The position numbers and the translations under genes were made by a program. A stretch of DNA of 64,000 bases from RUG13409 sp045546135 (GTDB lineage: Bacteria; Bacillota; Clostridia; Peptostreptococcales; Anaerovoracaceae), in assembly GCA_045546135.1 (NCBI GenBank), contig JAZQCD010000009.1, positions 1 through 64,000 of the forward strand, in the 5' to 3' direction. Below are positions 42,503-50,612 of the stretch, piece after piece. A model generated the notes under the pieces. That model was not told the DNA's origin. It ran no database searches and worked only from the letters and a program-made list of their open reading frames with translations. The first letter of the stretch is position 1. The number at the start of each line of letters is the position of its first letter.

Positions 42503-43663
42503 ATGGAAATAACTAAAGACATACGCTACATAGGCGTCAACGATCACATAATAGACCTCTTTGAAGGTCAGTATGAGGTGCCCCTTGGCATGGCATACAA
42601 CTCCTATGTCATTATGGACGAAAAGATCGCTGTAATGGACAGTGTTGATGTGAATTTCACAGATGAGTGGCTTGGAAATCTTGAAAAGGAACTTGGCGGA
42701 AGAAAGCCTGATTACCTGGTAGTTCACCACATGGAACCTGACCACAGCGCAAGCATAGTTTCCTTTATGGAAAAGTATAGTGATGCTGTGATGGTATCTT
42801 CTGCAAAAGCTTTCACTCTTCTTGGTCAGTTTTACGGAAAGACATATGAGGACAGAAAACTGGTGGCAGCAGAAGGGACTGAGCTTTCTCTTGGAAAACA
42901 CACTCTTCACTTTGTCACAGCACCCATGGTACACTGGCCGGAAGTCATCATGTCCTACGATGACAAAGACAAGGTACTCTTCTCAGCAGATGCTTTCGGA
43001 AAATTCGGAGCAAACGACGTTGAAGATCCGGAAGGCTGGGCATGTGAAGCAAGGCGCTACTACTTCGGAATAGTCGGCAAATACGGCGTTCAGGTACAAA
43101 ACGTACTTAAGAAACTTTCAGGACTTGAGATAGAGCACATATGCTCCCTTCACGGACCTGTGCTTTCAGAGGACCTTGGATATTACCTTGATATATACAA
43201 TACATGGTCTTCCTACGGCGTTGAAAGTGAAGGTGTATTCATAGCATACACTTCCATATACGGACACACTAAGGAAGCAGCCGAAAGACTTGCAGGGCTT
43301 CTCGAAAAGAAGGGATGCCCGAAGGTAGCCATAGCAGACCTTGCAAGAGAGGATATGTTCGAGTGCGTAGAGGACGCATTCAGACATTCAAAACTGGTCC
43401 TTGCTACTACTACATACAACGCAGACATCTTCCCGTTCATGAAGACATTCATTCACGAGCTTCTCGAAAGAGGATATCAAAAGAGGACTATAGGATTTAT
43501 AGAGAATGGATCCTGGGCTCCCATGGCTGCAAAGATCATGAAGAGTATGTTTGAAAAGAGCAAGGAGATAAGCTTTACTGATAATACGGTAACTATCGCA
43601 TCTGCCCTTAATGAAAAAAGCCTTGGCCAGCTCGAGGCCCTTGCAGATGAACTTTGCAAATAG
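42503..43663 (+). CDS. fprA: Flavodiiron protein (FprA-type)
   Basis: This 386-residue protein has a metallo-beta-lactamase-like domain with the diiron motif H-x-E-x-D-H ('HHMEPDHSAS' near 75), 'PMVHWPE' near 140, 'SADAFG' near 160 and 'LHGP' near 217. A C-terminal flavodoxin domain binds FMN ('YTSIYGHTKEAAERL' near 250). Such enzymes reduce oxygen to water, or nitric oxide, and protect anaerobes. AAAAGGAGCAAAAGGTA precedes the ATG. It ends upstream of a terminator, so it is separate from the riboswitch-controlled genes that follow. Confidence 0.93.
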   Translation: MEITKDIRYIGVNDHIIDLFEGQYEVPLGMAYNSYVIMDEKIAVMDSVDVNFTDEWLGNLEKELGGRKPDYLVVHHMEPDHSASIVSFMEKYSDAVMVSSAKAFTLLGQFYGKTYEDRKLVAAEGTELSLGKHTLHFVTAPMVHWPEVIMSYDDKDKVLFSADAFGKFGANDVEDPEGWACEARRYYFGIVGKYGVQVQNVLKKLSGLEIEHICSLHGPVLSEDLGYYLDIYNTWSSYGVESEGVFIAYTSIYGHTKEAAERLAGLLEKKGCPKVAIADLAREDMFECVEDAFRHSKLVLATTTYNADIFPFMKTFIHELLERGYQKRTIGFIENGSWAPMAAKIMKSMFEKSKEISFTDNTVTIASALNEKSLGQLEALADELCK

Positions 43664-43711
43664 ATAAGAGGGCATATTCCACACAATCAGATAAATACTT
43701 AAACACAACAG

Positions 43712-43744
43712 TCCGGAAAGGCAGACCCTTCCGGATCTTTTTAT
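43712..43744 (+). terminator. Terminator after the flavodiiron gene
   Basis: TCCGGAA pairs with TTCCGGA, followed by TCTTTTT. Confidence 0.8.
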
Positions 43745-43832
43745 TTTGGTAATGATTGATTAGCATTGTGTAACTCTACAAAAAGAGGACTTTGATTATT
43801 AAAAGTCTACAAATGCACAGGTGCGAAATAAG

Positions 43833-43841
43833 TGATATAAT
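43833..43841 (+). promoter_or_regulatory. Extended -10 promoter ahead of the riboswitch
   Basis: TGATATAAT is an extended -10 element about 45 bases ahead of the riboswitch. The -35 is poor. Confidence 0.5.
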
Positions 43842-43884
43842 ACCCGCGCTTAATGAAATACAATATAATATGTTAGATTGAACA

Positions 43885-44070
43885 GCATTCAGAGTCTTTT
43901 CGGAGATATAGTTCCGAGGAAACGGGTGAGAATCCCGTACAATGCCGTTGCTGTATTAGAGGAGTCCGATCCATTGGTGCCACTGAAGGGGACAAGTTCC
44001 TTTTGGGAAGGCGGAAAGGGCTATGATACTTAAGTCAGAATACAGGCTCTGTTTGTATCTTTAATGGCTG
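43885..44070 (+). promoter_or_regulatory. Cobalamin (adenosylcobalamin-type) riboswitch
   Basis: The conserved blocks occur in order: GAGGAAACGGGTGAGAATCC (43916-43935), then CCGTTGCTGTATTAGAGGAG, GCCACTGAAGGGGACAAG and GGAAGGCGGAAAGG, and finally the B12 box form AAGTCAGAATACAGGCTCT near 44033. A strong terminator follows about 65 bases later, so cobalamin binding probably ends transcription before the methyltransferase gene. This places the downstream importer and nitrogenase-like genes under cobalamin control. Confidence 0.88.
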
Positions 44071-44118
44071 CGGGTCACAGCGCATAAAGAGCGATTCACT
44101 GGTTTCTTTGCTTTGTAT

Positions 44119-44157
44119 CAGCTTTCTTGTGCTTTGACGTGCAGAAAGCTGTTTTTT
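44119..44157 (+). terminator. Expression-platform terminator of the riboswitch
   Basis: CAGCTTTCT pairs with AGAAAGCTG and is followed by TTTTTT, 150 bases ahead of the first gene. Confidence 0.85.
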
Positions 44158-44240
44158 GTATATGAGAGGTTTCTTGTAAGAATTACTTGCAAAACTATTT
44201 TCATATAATTTTTCTACTCTTTCTACATTAGGGATAAAGA

Positions 44241-44271
44241 GCTCTTAAGCCCTTCTGCAGGGCTTAAGAGC
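44241..44271 (+). promoter_or_regulatory. Perfect 12-bp inverted repeat between riboswitch and first gene
   Basis: GCTCTTAAGCCC and GGGCTTAAGAGC are exact reverse complements around TTCTGCA. A-rich sequence follows, so it is not a plus-strand terminator. It may be an operator or a 5' mRNA-stabilising hairpin. Confidence 0.6.
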
Positions 44272-44310
44272 AAAAATCCCCAAAAAAGAAAAGGAAAGGA
44301 TATTTAGAAA

Positions 44311-45075
44311 ATGGATCACCTTAAAGGCGTACAGGATTACTGGGATCAAAGGAGCGAAGGTTTTTCCGATGCTATAAGCGAGGAGATAGACAGCCACTTC
44401 GGAGAGGAATGGACAGAAAGATTTAAAAAAGCTTTAGGAGAAGAACCTCTCGATGTCCTCGATGATGGTGCAGGTCCCGGTTTTTTTTCAATGATACTCG
44501 CAAAGCTTGGACACAGAGTCACAGCCATAGATTATTCTGACGGGATGCTCGAGCAGCTGAAAAAGAATTTTGAAGCAAGGAGCCTAAAGACTGCAGCTGT
44601 ACATCAGATGGATGCACAGGCTCTTACTTTTGCTGACGAGAGCTTTGACGCAGTAGTGCAAAGAAACGTTCTTTGGAACCTCGATCACCCGGAAAAAGCA
44701 TATGACGAGATCGCAAGAGTCCTAAGGCCCGGCGGGATATTCATCCTTTCCGACGGGAATCACTATTTGTCAGCTCACGATGAAGAATATGCAGCTGAAA
44801 GAGAAAAGGCAAGGGCTATGTGGGAAGCCAAGAAAAAGGAACAAAAGGCTCAGCCCGGAGACCATGGCGCACACAACGTGGGCAATGTTGATTTCACTAT
44901 AATAGAAAAGATAGCAGTGGAGCAGCCTCTTAGCTACACAAGAAGACCTCAATGGGATCTTGAGCAGCTCATAAGAAACGGTTTTTTTGATATAGAAGTA
45001 AAGATCCACGGAAGAGACCTGCCTCAGGGTTTTATCTTGATCGCAAAAAAGAAAGAGAATAATGATCGTTCATAG
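44311..45075 (+). CDS. Class I SAM-dependent methyltransferase
   Basis: This 254-residue protein has the UbiE-like fold: motif I 'VLDDGAGPGFFS' near 49, acidic motif II 'VTAIDYSDGMLEQL' near 71, 'MDAQALTFADESFDAVVQRN' near 106 and 'RVLRPGGIFILSDG' near 138. A charged insertion lies at about 155-190. AAAGGAAAGG precedes the ATG. It is the first gene behind the cobalamin riboswitch and is followed by an importer and nitrogenase-like subunits, so its substrate may be a small metal chelate, corrinoid or tetrapyrrole. That is inference from position. Confidence 0.85.
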   Translation: MDHLKGVQDYWDQRSEGFSDAISEEIDSHFGEEWTERFKKALGEEPLDVLDDGAGPGFFSMILAKLGHRVTAIDYSDGMLEQLKKNFEARSLKTAAVHQMDAQALTFADESFDAVVQRNVLWNLDHPEKAYDEIARVLRPGGIFILSDGNHYLSAHDEEYAAEREKARAMWEAKKKEQKAQPGDHGAHNVGNVDFTIIEKIAVEQPLSYTRRPQWDLEQLIRNGFFDIEVKIHGRDLPQGFILIAKKKENNDRS

Positions 45076-45109
45076 CGGCAAAAATGCCGATATATATTAG
45101 GAGGAAAAA

Positions 45110-46642
45110 ATGAAAAAACTCACAAAATTAATCAGTGTAGTGCTCGTCCTCTGTATGCTTTTCTCACTTGCAGCATGTGGCAAGAAGAATGAGCAACCTG
45201 CAGAAGACAAGCACCTCAACGTAGCTATCTATTGGAATGCTCACGTTGATACCATGAGCAGCTGGGGCGGATGGTGGACCATGCGTTACGGCATAGGCGA
45301 GACACTTCTTACCATGAATGCCAACATGGAATTGGAAGAATGCCTTGCTGACAGCTGGGAGGTAGTAGATCACCACACCTTCAAGTTCCACATCCGCAAG
45401 GGAGTTAAATTCTCTAACGGAGATGAACTTAAGCCGCAGCACGTCGTCGATTCCATCAAGAGGATCGCAGAGGGCAACTCCAGAGGCGGAAACCTGAAGC
45501 TTGCAGATGCAGTGGTGGACGGCGAGAATGTAATATTCACAACGACCGAAGATTACAGCGCATTCCCATACATGCTCACAGAGCCTATGTGCATCATCGT
45601 TGACACAGAGCAGGACATGACTCATTATGACATTTATCCTATCTGCACAGGTCCATACAAGGTCATCGACTATGTACAGGATGAGAAGTGGGAGCTTGAA
45701 GCCAACGAGTACTATTGGAAGGGCGTTCCAAAGATCAAGTACATCACCAACTTCAACATCGGAAGCGATACAAGGATCCAGTCTCTTATTTCAGGAGAGA
45801 TCGATATGGCATATTCTCCATCAACAGCAACACTGCCTCTCATGGAAGGCCACAGCGAGCTCAAGAGGCTCGATGCTCTGGGAACAAGAGAGAGCGACTA
45901 CGCTGTAAACTGCAGAGAAGGACATCCTACAGCAGACAAGAATCTTCGCAAAGCTCTTGCCTATGCTCTCGACAGAACAGTTCTTGCTCAGATCTCCGGA
46001 AACGGAACAGCACAGCCTCTGGCAAAGTGCTTCCCTGACAGTGTAGGTTACGACCTTAGCGGTGTAACTGCACCTGATTATGATGTAGCAAAGGCAAAGG
46101 AATGCCTTGCTGCAGCAGGATATGAAGATAAAGACGGCAACGGATATGTTGAAAAGGACGGACAGGAACTCGTTCTTAAGATCCTCATCGGAAGCAGCTC
46201 AAGTACTGCTACCGCATCTGCCATGATCGACATGTGGAAGGAAGTCGGCATCCATGTAGAGCTTGATCCAATGGAAAGCGTATCTGATAAGAGAAAGTCA
46301 GGAGATTTTGATATTCTTGCCAACTCCGGATGGCAGACCATGAACAACGGCGACGGACAGTCCTATATGACAAACAGATGGACAGCAGCCGGTCCTGACA
46401 ACTATGTAGGATATTCTACACCGGAATTCGAAGATGTCATGACAAGGCTCAACCAGGCATTTGACCCGGAAGAAAGAGCTAAGCTCTTTGCAGAAGCAGC
46501 TCAGATAATTGCTGATGACTGTCCAGCACTCTTCTATGCTGCAACAGCAAATTATGACGTCATCAATACAGACAAACTCAACGACATCACCATCTATCCC
46601 ATCGACTACTATGTCATCGATAATACCTGGACGATGAAGTAA
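45110..46642 (+). CDS. ABC importer substrate-binding lipoprotein, NikA/DppA family
   Basis: This 510-residue SBP_bac_5 protein has a lipoprotein signal (MKKLTKLISVVLVLCMLF, lipobox LAAC with the lipidated Cys at residue 24). The family blocks include 'TMNANMELEECLADSWEV', 'FHIRKGVKFSNGDELKPQHV', 'TGPYKVIDY' and 'LRKALAYALDRTVL'. Family members bind peptides, nickel or other metal complexes. Histidines and tryptophans near the N-terminal lobe ('NAHVDTMSSWGGWW') could contact a metal complex or ring, but the ligand cannot be read from sequence. TAGGAGGAAAAA gives a strong ribosome binding site. A hairpin follows that may favour its extra expression. Confidence 0.92.
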   Translation: MKKLTKLISVVLVLCMLFSLAACGKKNEQPAEDKHLNVAIYWNAHVDTMSSWGGWWTMRYGIGETLLTMNANMELEECLADSWEVVDHHTFKFHIRKGVKFSNGDELKPQHVVDSIKRIAEGNSRGGNLKLADAVVDGENVIFTTTEDYSAFPYMLTEPMCIIVDTEQDMTHYDIYPICTGPYKVIDYVQDEKWELEANEYYWKGVPKIKYITNFNIGSDTRIQSLISGEIDMAYSPSTATLPLMEGHSELKRLDALGTRESDYAVNCREGHPTADKNLRKALAYALDRTVLAQISGNGTAQPLAKCFPDSVGYDLSGVTAPDYDVAKAKECLAAAGYEDKDGNGYVEKDGQELVLKILIGSSSSTATASAMIDMWKEVGIHVELDPMESVSDKRKSGDFDILANSGWQTMNNGDGQSYMTNRWTAAGPDNYVGYSTPEFEDVMTRLNQAFDPEERAKLFAEAAQIIADDCPALFYAATANYDVINTDKLNDITIYPIDYYVIDNTWTMK

Positions 46643-46658
46643 AGGATACTCCTTATTA

Positions 46659-46703
46659 GGGCTTGCCGACCGGATATATGGTCCGGGCGGCAGGCTCCTT
46701 TTA
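46659..46703 (+). terminator. Intra-operon hairpin after the binding-protein gene
   Basis: CTTGCCG pairs with CGGCAGG and inside it CCGGA pairs with TCCGG; TTTT follows. It is typical of partial termination that gives more binding protein than permease. Confidence 0.65.
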
Positions 46704-46881
46704 ACACTACCTTATTAGCAATGTACCAGGCGTGCAGCCTGGACTTTGCTTATTATTGAAGATCCGGTATTACGAAAGCTCAGCGTCTCGCAATAGGTAT
46801 AGTTTCCTCCCATTTAGGAAGATATATATAAAAAGCAAGGCTTTGAGCCTTCGCAATGATCAGAAAAAAAGGAATGACAAA

Positions 46882-47823
46882 ATGCTTAAACAGATAAAAG
46901 ACAGGCTCATCTCTTTGGTCATAATCCTCATTGGATTATCCATACTTACCTACGGTTTACTATATCTGCTCCCCTCAGACCCCGTAGAGGTCCTGATAGA
47001 TACATTGGGACTCAGTCACGATCCTGAGACCATCGAAAGGCTGAATGAGGAGTACGGATATGATCAGGGTTTCTGGGTCCAATACTGGAACTGGCTAAAG
47101 AACATAATGCATGGAGATTTCGGTTATTCCATCAAATACAGCCAGCCAGTCAATCAGGCTTTATGGCGCAAGCTTCCAAACACCATCAAGCTTGCGTGCA
47201 GCTCATTTATAATGATGATCCTCATATCTTTTCCGCTGGGGATACTGTCCGCAGTCTATAAAAACAAGATAGCGGACTATATCATAAGGTTCCTATCTTT
47301 TATAGGAGTCTCTATCCCATCCTTTTGGTATGGAATGATGCTCATATACTTCTTTGGTGTACATCTTAAAATACTGCCCGTTGCCGGCTTTACTTCCTGG
47401 AAGGGCCTTATAATGCCCACTCTTACCCTGGGGCTTACCAACTCCTGCTCATATATCAGAAGGATACGTGCAGTAATGATAGAGCAGATGTCTGAGGAAT
47501 ACATTTCCGGACTCAAGTCTAGGGGCCTTAGCAAAAAGAAGATCATCTTTAGGCACGTTCTTCCCAACTCACTTCTTGCTGTCATCACCATGCTGGGCAT
47601 GTCCTTTGGAGGCATGCTGGGCGGTACTATGATAGTTGAGACCATATTCGGTTGGAACGGGATCGGTTCCGCCGCTATGGGTGCCATTACAGCCAGAGAC
47701 TACTATCTGGTTCAAGGATATGTACTTTGGATGGGATTCATATACGTCATAGTCAACCTGGTAGTTGATATCTCTTACCAGTTCATAGATCCTCGTATCA
47801 GAAGGGGGATGCAAACAAAATGA
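46882..47823 (+). CDS. ABC importer permease, NikB/DppB family
   Basis: The ATG at 46882 follows AAAGGAATGAC and gives the usual N terminus (MLKQIKDRL then a membrane helix); a longer in-frame extension upstream looks non-coding. The 313-residue protein has about six helices and the EAA loop 'YISGLKSRGLSKKKIIFRHVLPN' near 213-235 for contact with the ATPase. It overlaps the next permease gene by four bases (ATGA). With its neighbours it forms one complete nickel/peptide-type importer. Confidence 0.92.
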   Translation: MLKQIKDRLISLVIILIGLSILTYGLLYLLPSDPVEVLIDTLGLSHDPETIERLNEEYGYDQGFWVQYWNWLKNIMHGDFGYSIKYSQPVNQALWRKLPNTIKLACSSFIMMILISFPLGILSAVYKNKIADYIIRFLSFIGVSIPSFWYGMMLIYFFGVHLKILPVAGFTSWKGLIMPTLTLGLTNSCSYIRRIRAVMIEQMSEEYISGLKSRGLSKKKIIFRHVLPNSLLAVITMLGMSFGGMLGGTMIVETIFGWNGIGSAAMGAITARDYYLVQGYVLWMGFIYVIVNLVVDISYQFIDPRIRRGMQTK

Positions 47824-48698
47824 CAAATACAGCAGCGTTAAAAAGTGCGAAGACGAAAAAGAAAAAACCTCTTAGCAAAGCGAGAGTCAAGGCCTGGGTC
47901 AGATTTGGCATCTCCATGTTTTTTGCGATCCTTTTTGTGTGCTTTACAGTGTTTGCCAGTCACATAGCGCCCTATGATCCCCTGGAGACCCACTATGAAC
48001 ACATGCTTGAGGCTCCAAGCAAGGATTTTATATTCGGAACGGATCAGCTGGGAAGAGACCTTTATTCCAGGATACTCTACGGCGGCAAGACATCTCTTCT
48101 CATCGCCTTCATGGTCACCGGTATCGTAGCTTTCGTCGGTATTTTTATAGGGACTGCGGCAGGGTATATCGGAGGTGTGTTTGACAATCTTCTTATGAGA
48201 TTCTGCGATATATTGATGGCTTTCCCAGGATCCATATTCACTTTGGCTCTTGTCAGTTTCATAGGTACAGGTATACCCAATCTGATACTTGCCATGTGCA
48301 TAACCAGCTGGACCGGTTTTGCAAGAGTCAGCAGATCCTTAGTCCTGTCCATAAAGAACAATGTATATATAGAGCAGGCGCGTATGGGCGGTGCTTCCGA
48401 CTGGAAGATACTTTTTGCATATATCATGCCAAATGTCATACCGTCGCTACTTGTAAACATTTTTCAGAGCATCGGTGGAAAACTCCTTACCATATCAGGT
48501 CTGTCCCTTTTGGGACTGGGCTCTGCACCGCCTACACCTGAATGGGGCTTTATGCTCTCGGAGGGTAAGAATTTCATGTATCAAGCCCCCTGGATGCTCA
48601 CTTTCCCTGGCCTTATCATCCTGCTCAATGTGGTCATATTCAATCTTCTGTCAGACAGCATACAGGAGCTTATGAACCCAAAGGAAAACAACTGGTAA
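47820..48698 (+). CDS. ABC importer permease, NikC/DppC family
   Basis: This 292-residue second permease has a Lys-rich N terminus, a first helix at about 28-48, then the family sequence 'DFIFGTDQLGRDLYSRILYG' near 68-88, further helices, and the EAA loop 'YIEQARMGGASDWKILFAYIMPN' near 183-205. It starts inside the stop of the previous gene. It would form the heterodimeric membrane channel with the NikB-like protein. Confidence 0.92.
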   Translation: MTNTAALKSAKTKKKKPLSKARVKAWVRFGISMFFAILFVCFTVFASHIAPYDPLETHYEHMLEAPSKDFIFGTDQLGRDLYSRILYGGKTSLLIAFMVTGIVAFVGIFIGTAAGYIGGVFDNLLMRFCDILMAFPGSIFTLALVSFIGTGIPNLILAMCITSWTGFARVSRSLVLSIKNNVYIEQARMGGASDWKILFAYIMPNVIPSLLVNIFQSIGGKLLTISGLSLLGLGSAPPTPEWGFMLSEGKNFMYQAPWMLTFPGLIILLNVVIFNLLSDSIQELMNPKENNW

Positions 48699-48753
48699 TA
48701 CCAAAACAATACTCAGTCCTTGGAATAAAGGATGCAGAGGTAGCAAAAAGATT

Positions 48754-49548
48754 ATGAGTTTACTAGAAGTAAAAAACTGTACTATCAAATATCAAAATGG
48801 GGCTCCGGCAGTAGACGGAGTATCCTTTAGTGTGGAAAAAGGGGAGATCGTAAGCCTGGTAGGAGAATCAGGCAGCGGCAAGACTACCATGATCAGAGCC
48901 ATTCTTGGTCTCCTTCCGCCCGGTGGCAAAGTGACCGAAGGACAGATCGTTCTTGACGGAAAGGATCTCTTGAGCCTTTCCGAACACGAGATGGAGTCCA
49001 TCAGAGGAAAAGAGATCTCTATGATCTTTCAGGACGTGGGACAGTCCATGGACCCTGTCAAGCTCGTAAAAAGCCAATATATTGAGGCTATAAAGATCCA
49101 TGAGGACATAAGCAAAGAAGAAAGCTACGACAAGGCTGTCGAAATGCTCAAACGCATGCATCTTCCCGATGCAAAAAGAGTGATGGCTTCTTATCCTTTT
49201 GAGCTTTCAGGTGGTATGAAGCAAAGAGTAGGCATAGCCATGGGAATGACGGCTCAGCCGAAACTACTTCTCGCTGATGAGCCGACCTCTGCCCTTGATG
49301 TGACCATCCAGGCTCAGGTCGTCCGCGAGATGAAAGAGCTTCGTGACAAGTACGGAGTCACCATTATCCTCGTAACACACAACATGGGCGTGGCCTCATA
49401 CCTGTCGGATAAGATAGGCGTCATGTGCAAAAGCAAAATGGTGGAGTATGGTACGAGAGATGAGATAATTTATTCCCCCAAGGAGCAATATACGAAAGAT
49501 CTCATAGAGGCTGTACCTAAGATGGGAGGTAAGCGCTTTGCAAAATAA
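48754..49548 (+). CDS. ABC importer ATPase, NikD/DppD family
   Basis: This 264-residue ATPase has Walker A 'GESGSGKTT' near 36, the Q-loop 'MIFQDVGQSMDP' near 90, the signature 'LSGGMKQRV' near 150 and Walker B 'LLLADEPTSALD' near 170, followed by the His switch 'LVTHNMG'. It lacks the long C-terminal oligopeptide-binding extension and is close to the shorter NikD type. AGAGGTAGCAAAAAGATT precedes the ATG. Its end overlaps the next ATPase gene by 11 bases. Confidence 0.92.
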   Translation: MSLLEVKNCTIKYQNGAPAVDGVSFSVEKGEIVSLVGESGSGKTTMIRAILGLLPPGGKVTEGQIVLDGKDLLSLSEHEMESIRGKEISMIFQDVGQSMDPVKLVKSQYIEAIKIHEDISKEESYDKAVEMLKRMHLPDAKRVMASYPFELSGGMKQRVGIAMGMTAQPKLLLADEPTSALDVTIQAQVVREMKELRDKYGVTIILVTHNMGVASYLSDKIGVMCKSKMVEYGTRDEIIYSPKEQYTKDLIEAVPKMGGKRFAK

Positions 49549-50494
49549 GGAACCATTACTTAAAGTAGAGGGCGCTTGCAAAGAGTTTCCTGTAAAAAAG
49601 AATACTCTTTATGCAGTGACAGACGCCAATCTCACTCTATATAGAGGCGAGACCTTAGGACTTGTAGGAGAGTCGGGATGCGGCAAAAGCACTTTGGCAA
49701 AAATGGTGGCTGGTTCCCTTCCTCTGACATCAGGCTCTATACGCCTGGACGGCGTTGACTATACGAAGATGCCCGCCAGGGAATTCAGGCTTTTCAGAAG
49801 AAACATACAGATGGTATTTCAAGATCCTCTAAGTTCCTTTTCTCCGAGGATGAGGATAGGGACTTATCTTTGCGAGCCAAGAGTCAATTACGACCATGTA
49901 TCAAAAGAGGTTGCCATGGAAGAAGCCTACGGGCTTCTCGAAAAGGTAGGACTTCCCGCGGAATTTGCTGACAGGTACCCCCACGAACTGTCAGGAGGGC
50001 AGCTCCAAAGGGTCGCCATAGCAAGGGCCATAGCCATAGATCCAAAGCTGCTCATCTGTGATGAGGCTACAGGTGCTCTTGATGTTTCCATACAAAATCA
50101 GATCGCAAAGATACTTGTGGATCTCGTAGAGGAAAAGAATATAGGCTGCCTCTTTATAGGGCACGACCTGGCACTGGTCAGAAGCGTCACCCAAAAGATC
50201 GCCATCATGTATCTTGGAAGGGTAGTAGAATACTTAGACAGCGAGACTCTCGAGCAGGAGTGCGCCCACCCCTACACCAAAGCATTGCTTTCATCCATTT
50301 TGGACGTATACTGCGATCAAAGCTCAGATATAGCTCAGCTTTCAGGAGAACCTGCCAGTCCTATAGGAAAGCAGCTTGGCTGTCCCTTTGCGGGCAGATG
50401 CCCAAACTGCACTGAGCGGTGCAAAATGGAGATGCCCCTCTTAAGTCCTGTGAGCGCAGGTCATGAGCTGGCGTGCTACAATCCAATGAGATAA
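49538..50494 (+). CDS. ABC importer ATPase, NikE/DppF family
   Basis: The start is a TTG preceded by GGGAGGT at 49524-49530, overlapping the previous gene. The 318-residue ATPase has Walker A 'GESGCGKST' near 43, Q-loop 'MVFQDP' near 90, signature 'LSGGQLQRV' near 150, Walker B 'LLICDEATGALD' near 170 and 'FIGHDLALV'. The C-terminal oligopeptide-type extension carries a Cys cluster (C-P-F-A-G-R-C-P-N-C with later Cys), as in Dpp/Opp ATPases, where such clusters can bind iron-sulfur. It completes the importer. Confidence 0.92.
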   Translation: MQNKEPLLKVEGACKEFPVKKNTLYAVTDANLTLYRGETLGLVGESGCGKSTLAKMVAGSLPLTSGSIRLDGVDYTKMPAREFRLFRRNIQMVFQDPLSSFSPRMRIGTYLCEPRVNYDHVSKEVAMEEAYGLLEKVGLPAEFADRYPHELSGGQLQRVAIARAIAIDPKLLICDEATGALDVSIQNQIAKILVDLVEEKNIGCLFIGHDLALVRSVTQKIAIMYLGRVVEYLDSETLEQECAHPYTKALLSSILDVYCDQSSDIAQLSGEPASPIGKQLGCPFAGRCPNCTERCKMEMPLLSPVSAGHELACYNPMR

Positions 50495-50504
50495 AAATGC
50501 TTAG

Positions 50505-50552
50505 GGCAAAAGAGATCAGGCAAAGACACAGCCTGCTCTCCTTTGCCTTTTG
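50505..50552 (+). terminator. Hairpin between importer and nitrogenase-like genes
   Basis: GGCAAAAGAGA pairs with TCTCCTTTGCC (one mismatch), with an inner CAGGC/GCCTG pair, then TTTTG. It probably lowers or separately controls transcription of the genes behind it. Confidence 0.65.
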
Positions 50553-50612
50553 ATTTAAGACATGGAAGCGATATAGGCTTCTTGTCATGTTAAGAAAAAG
50601 GTAAGAAATGAA

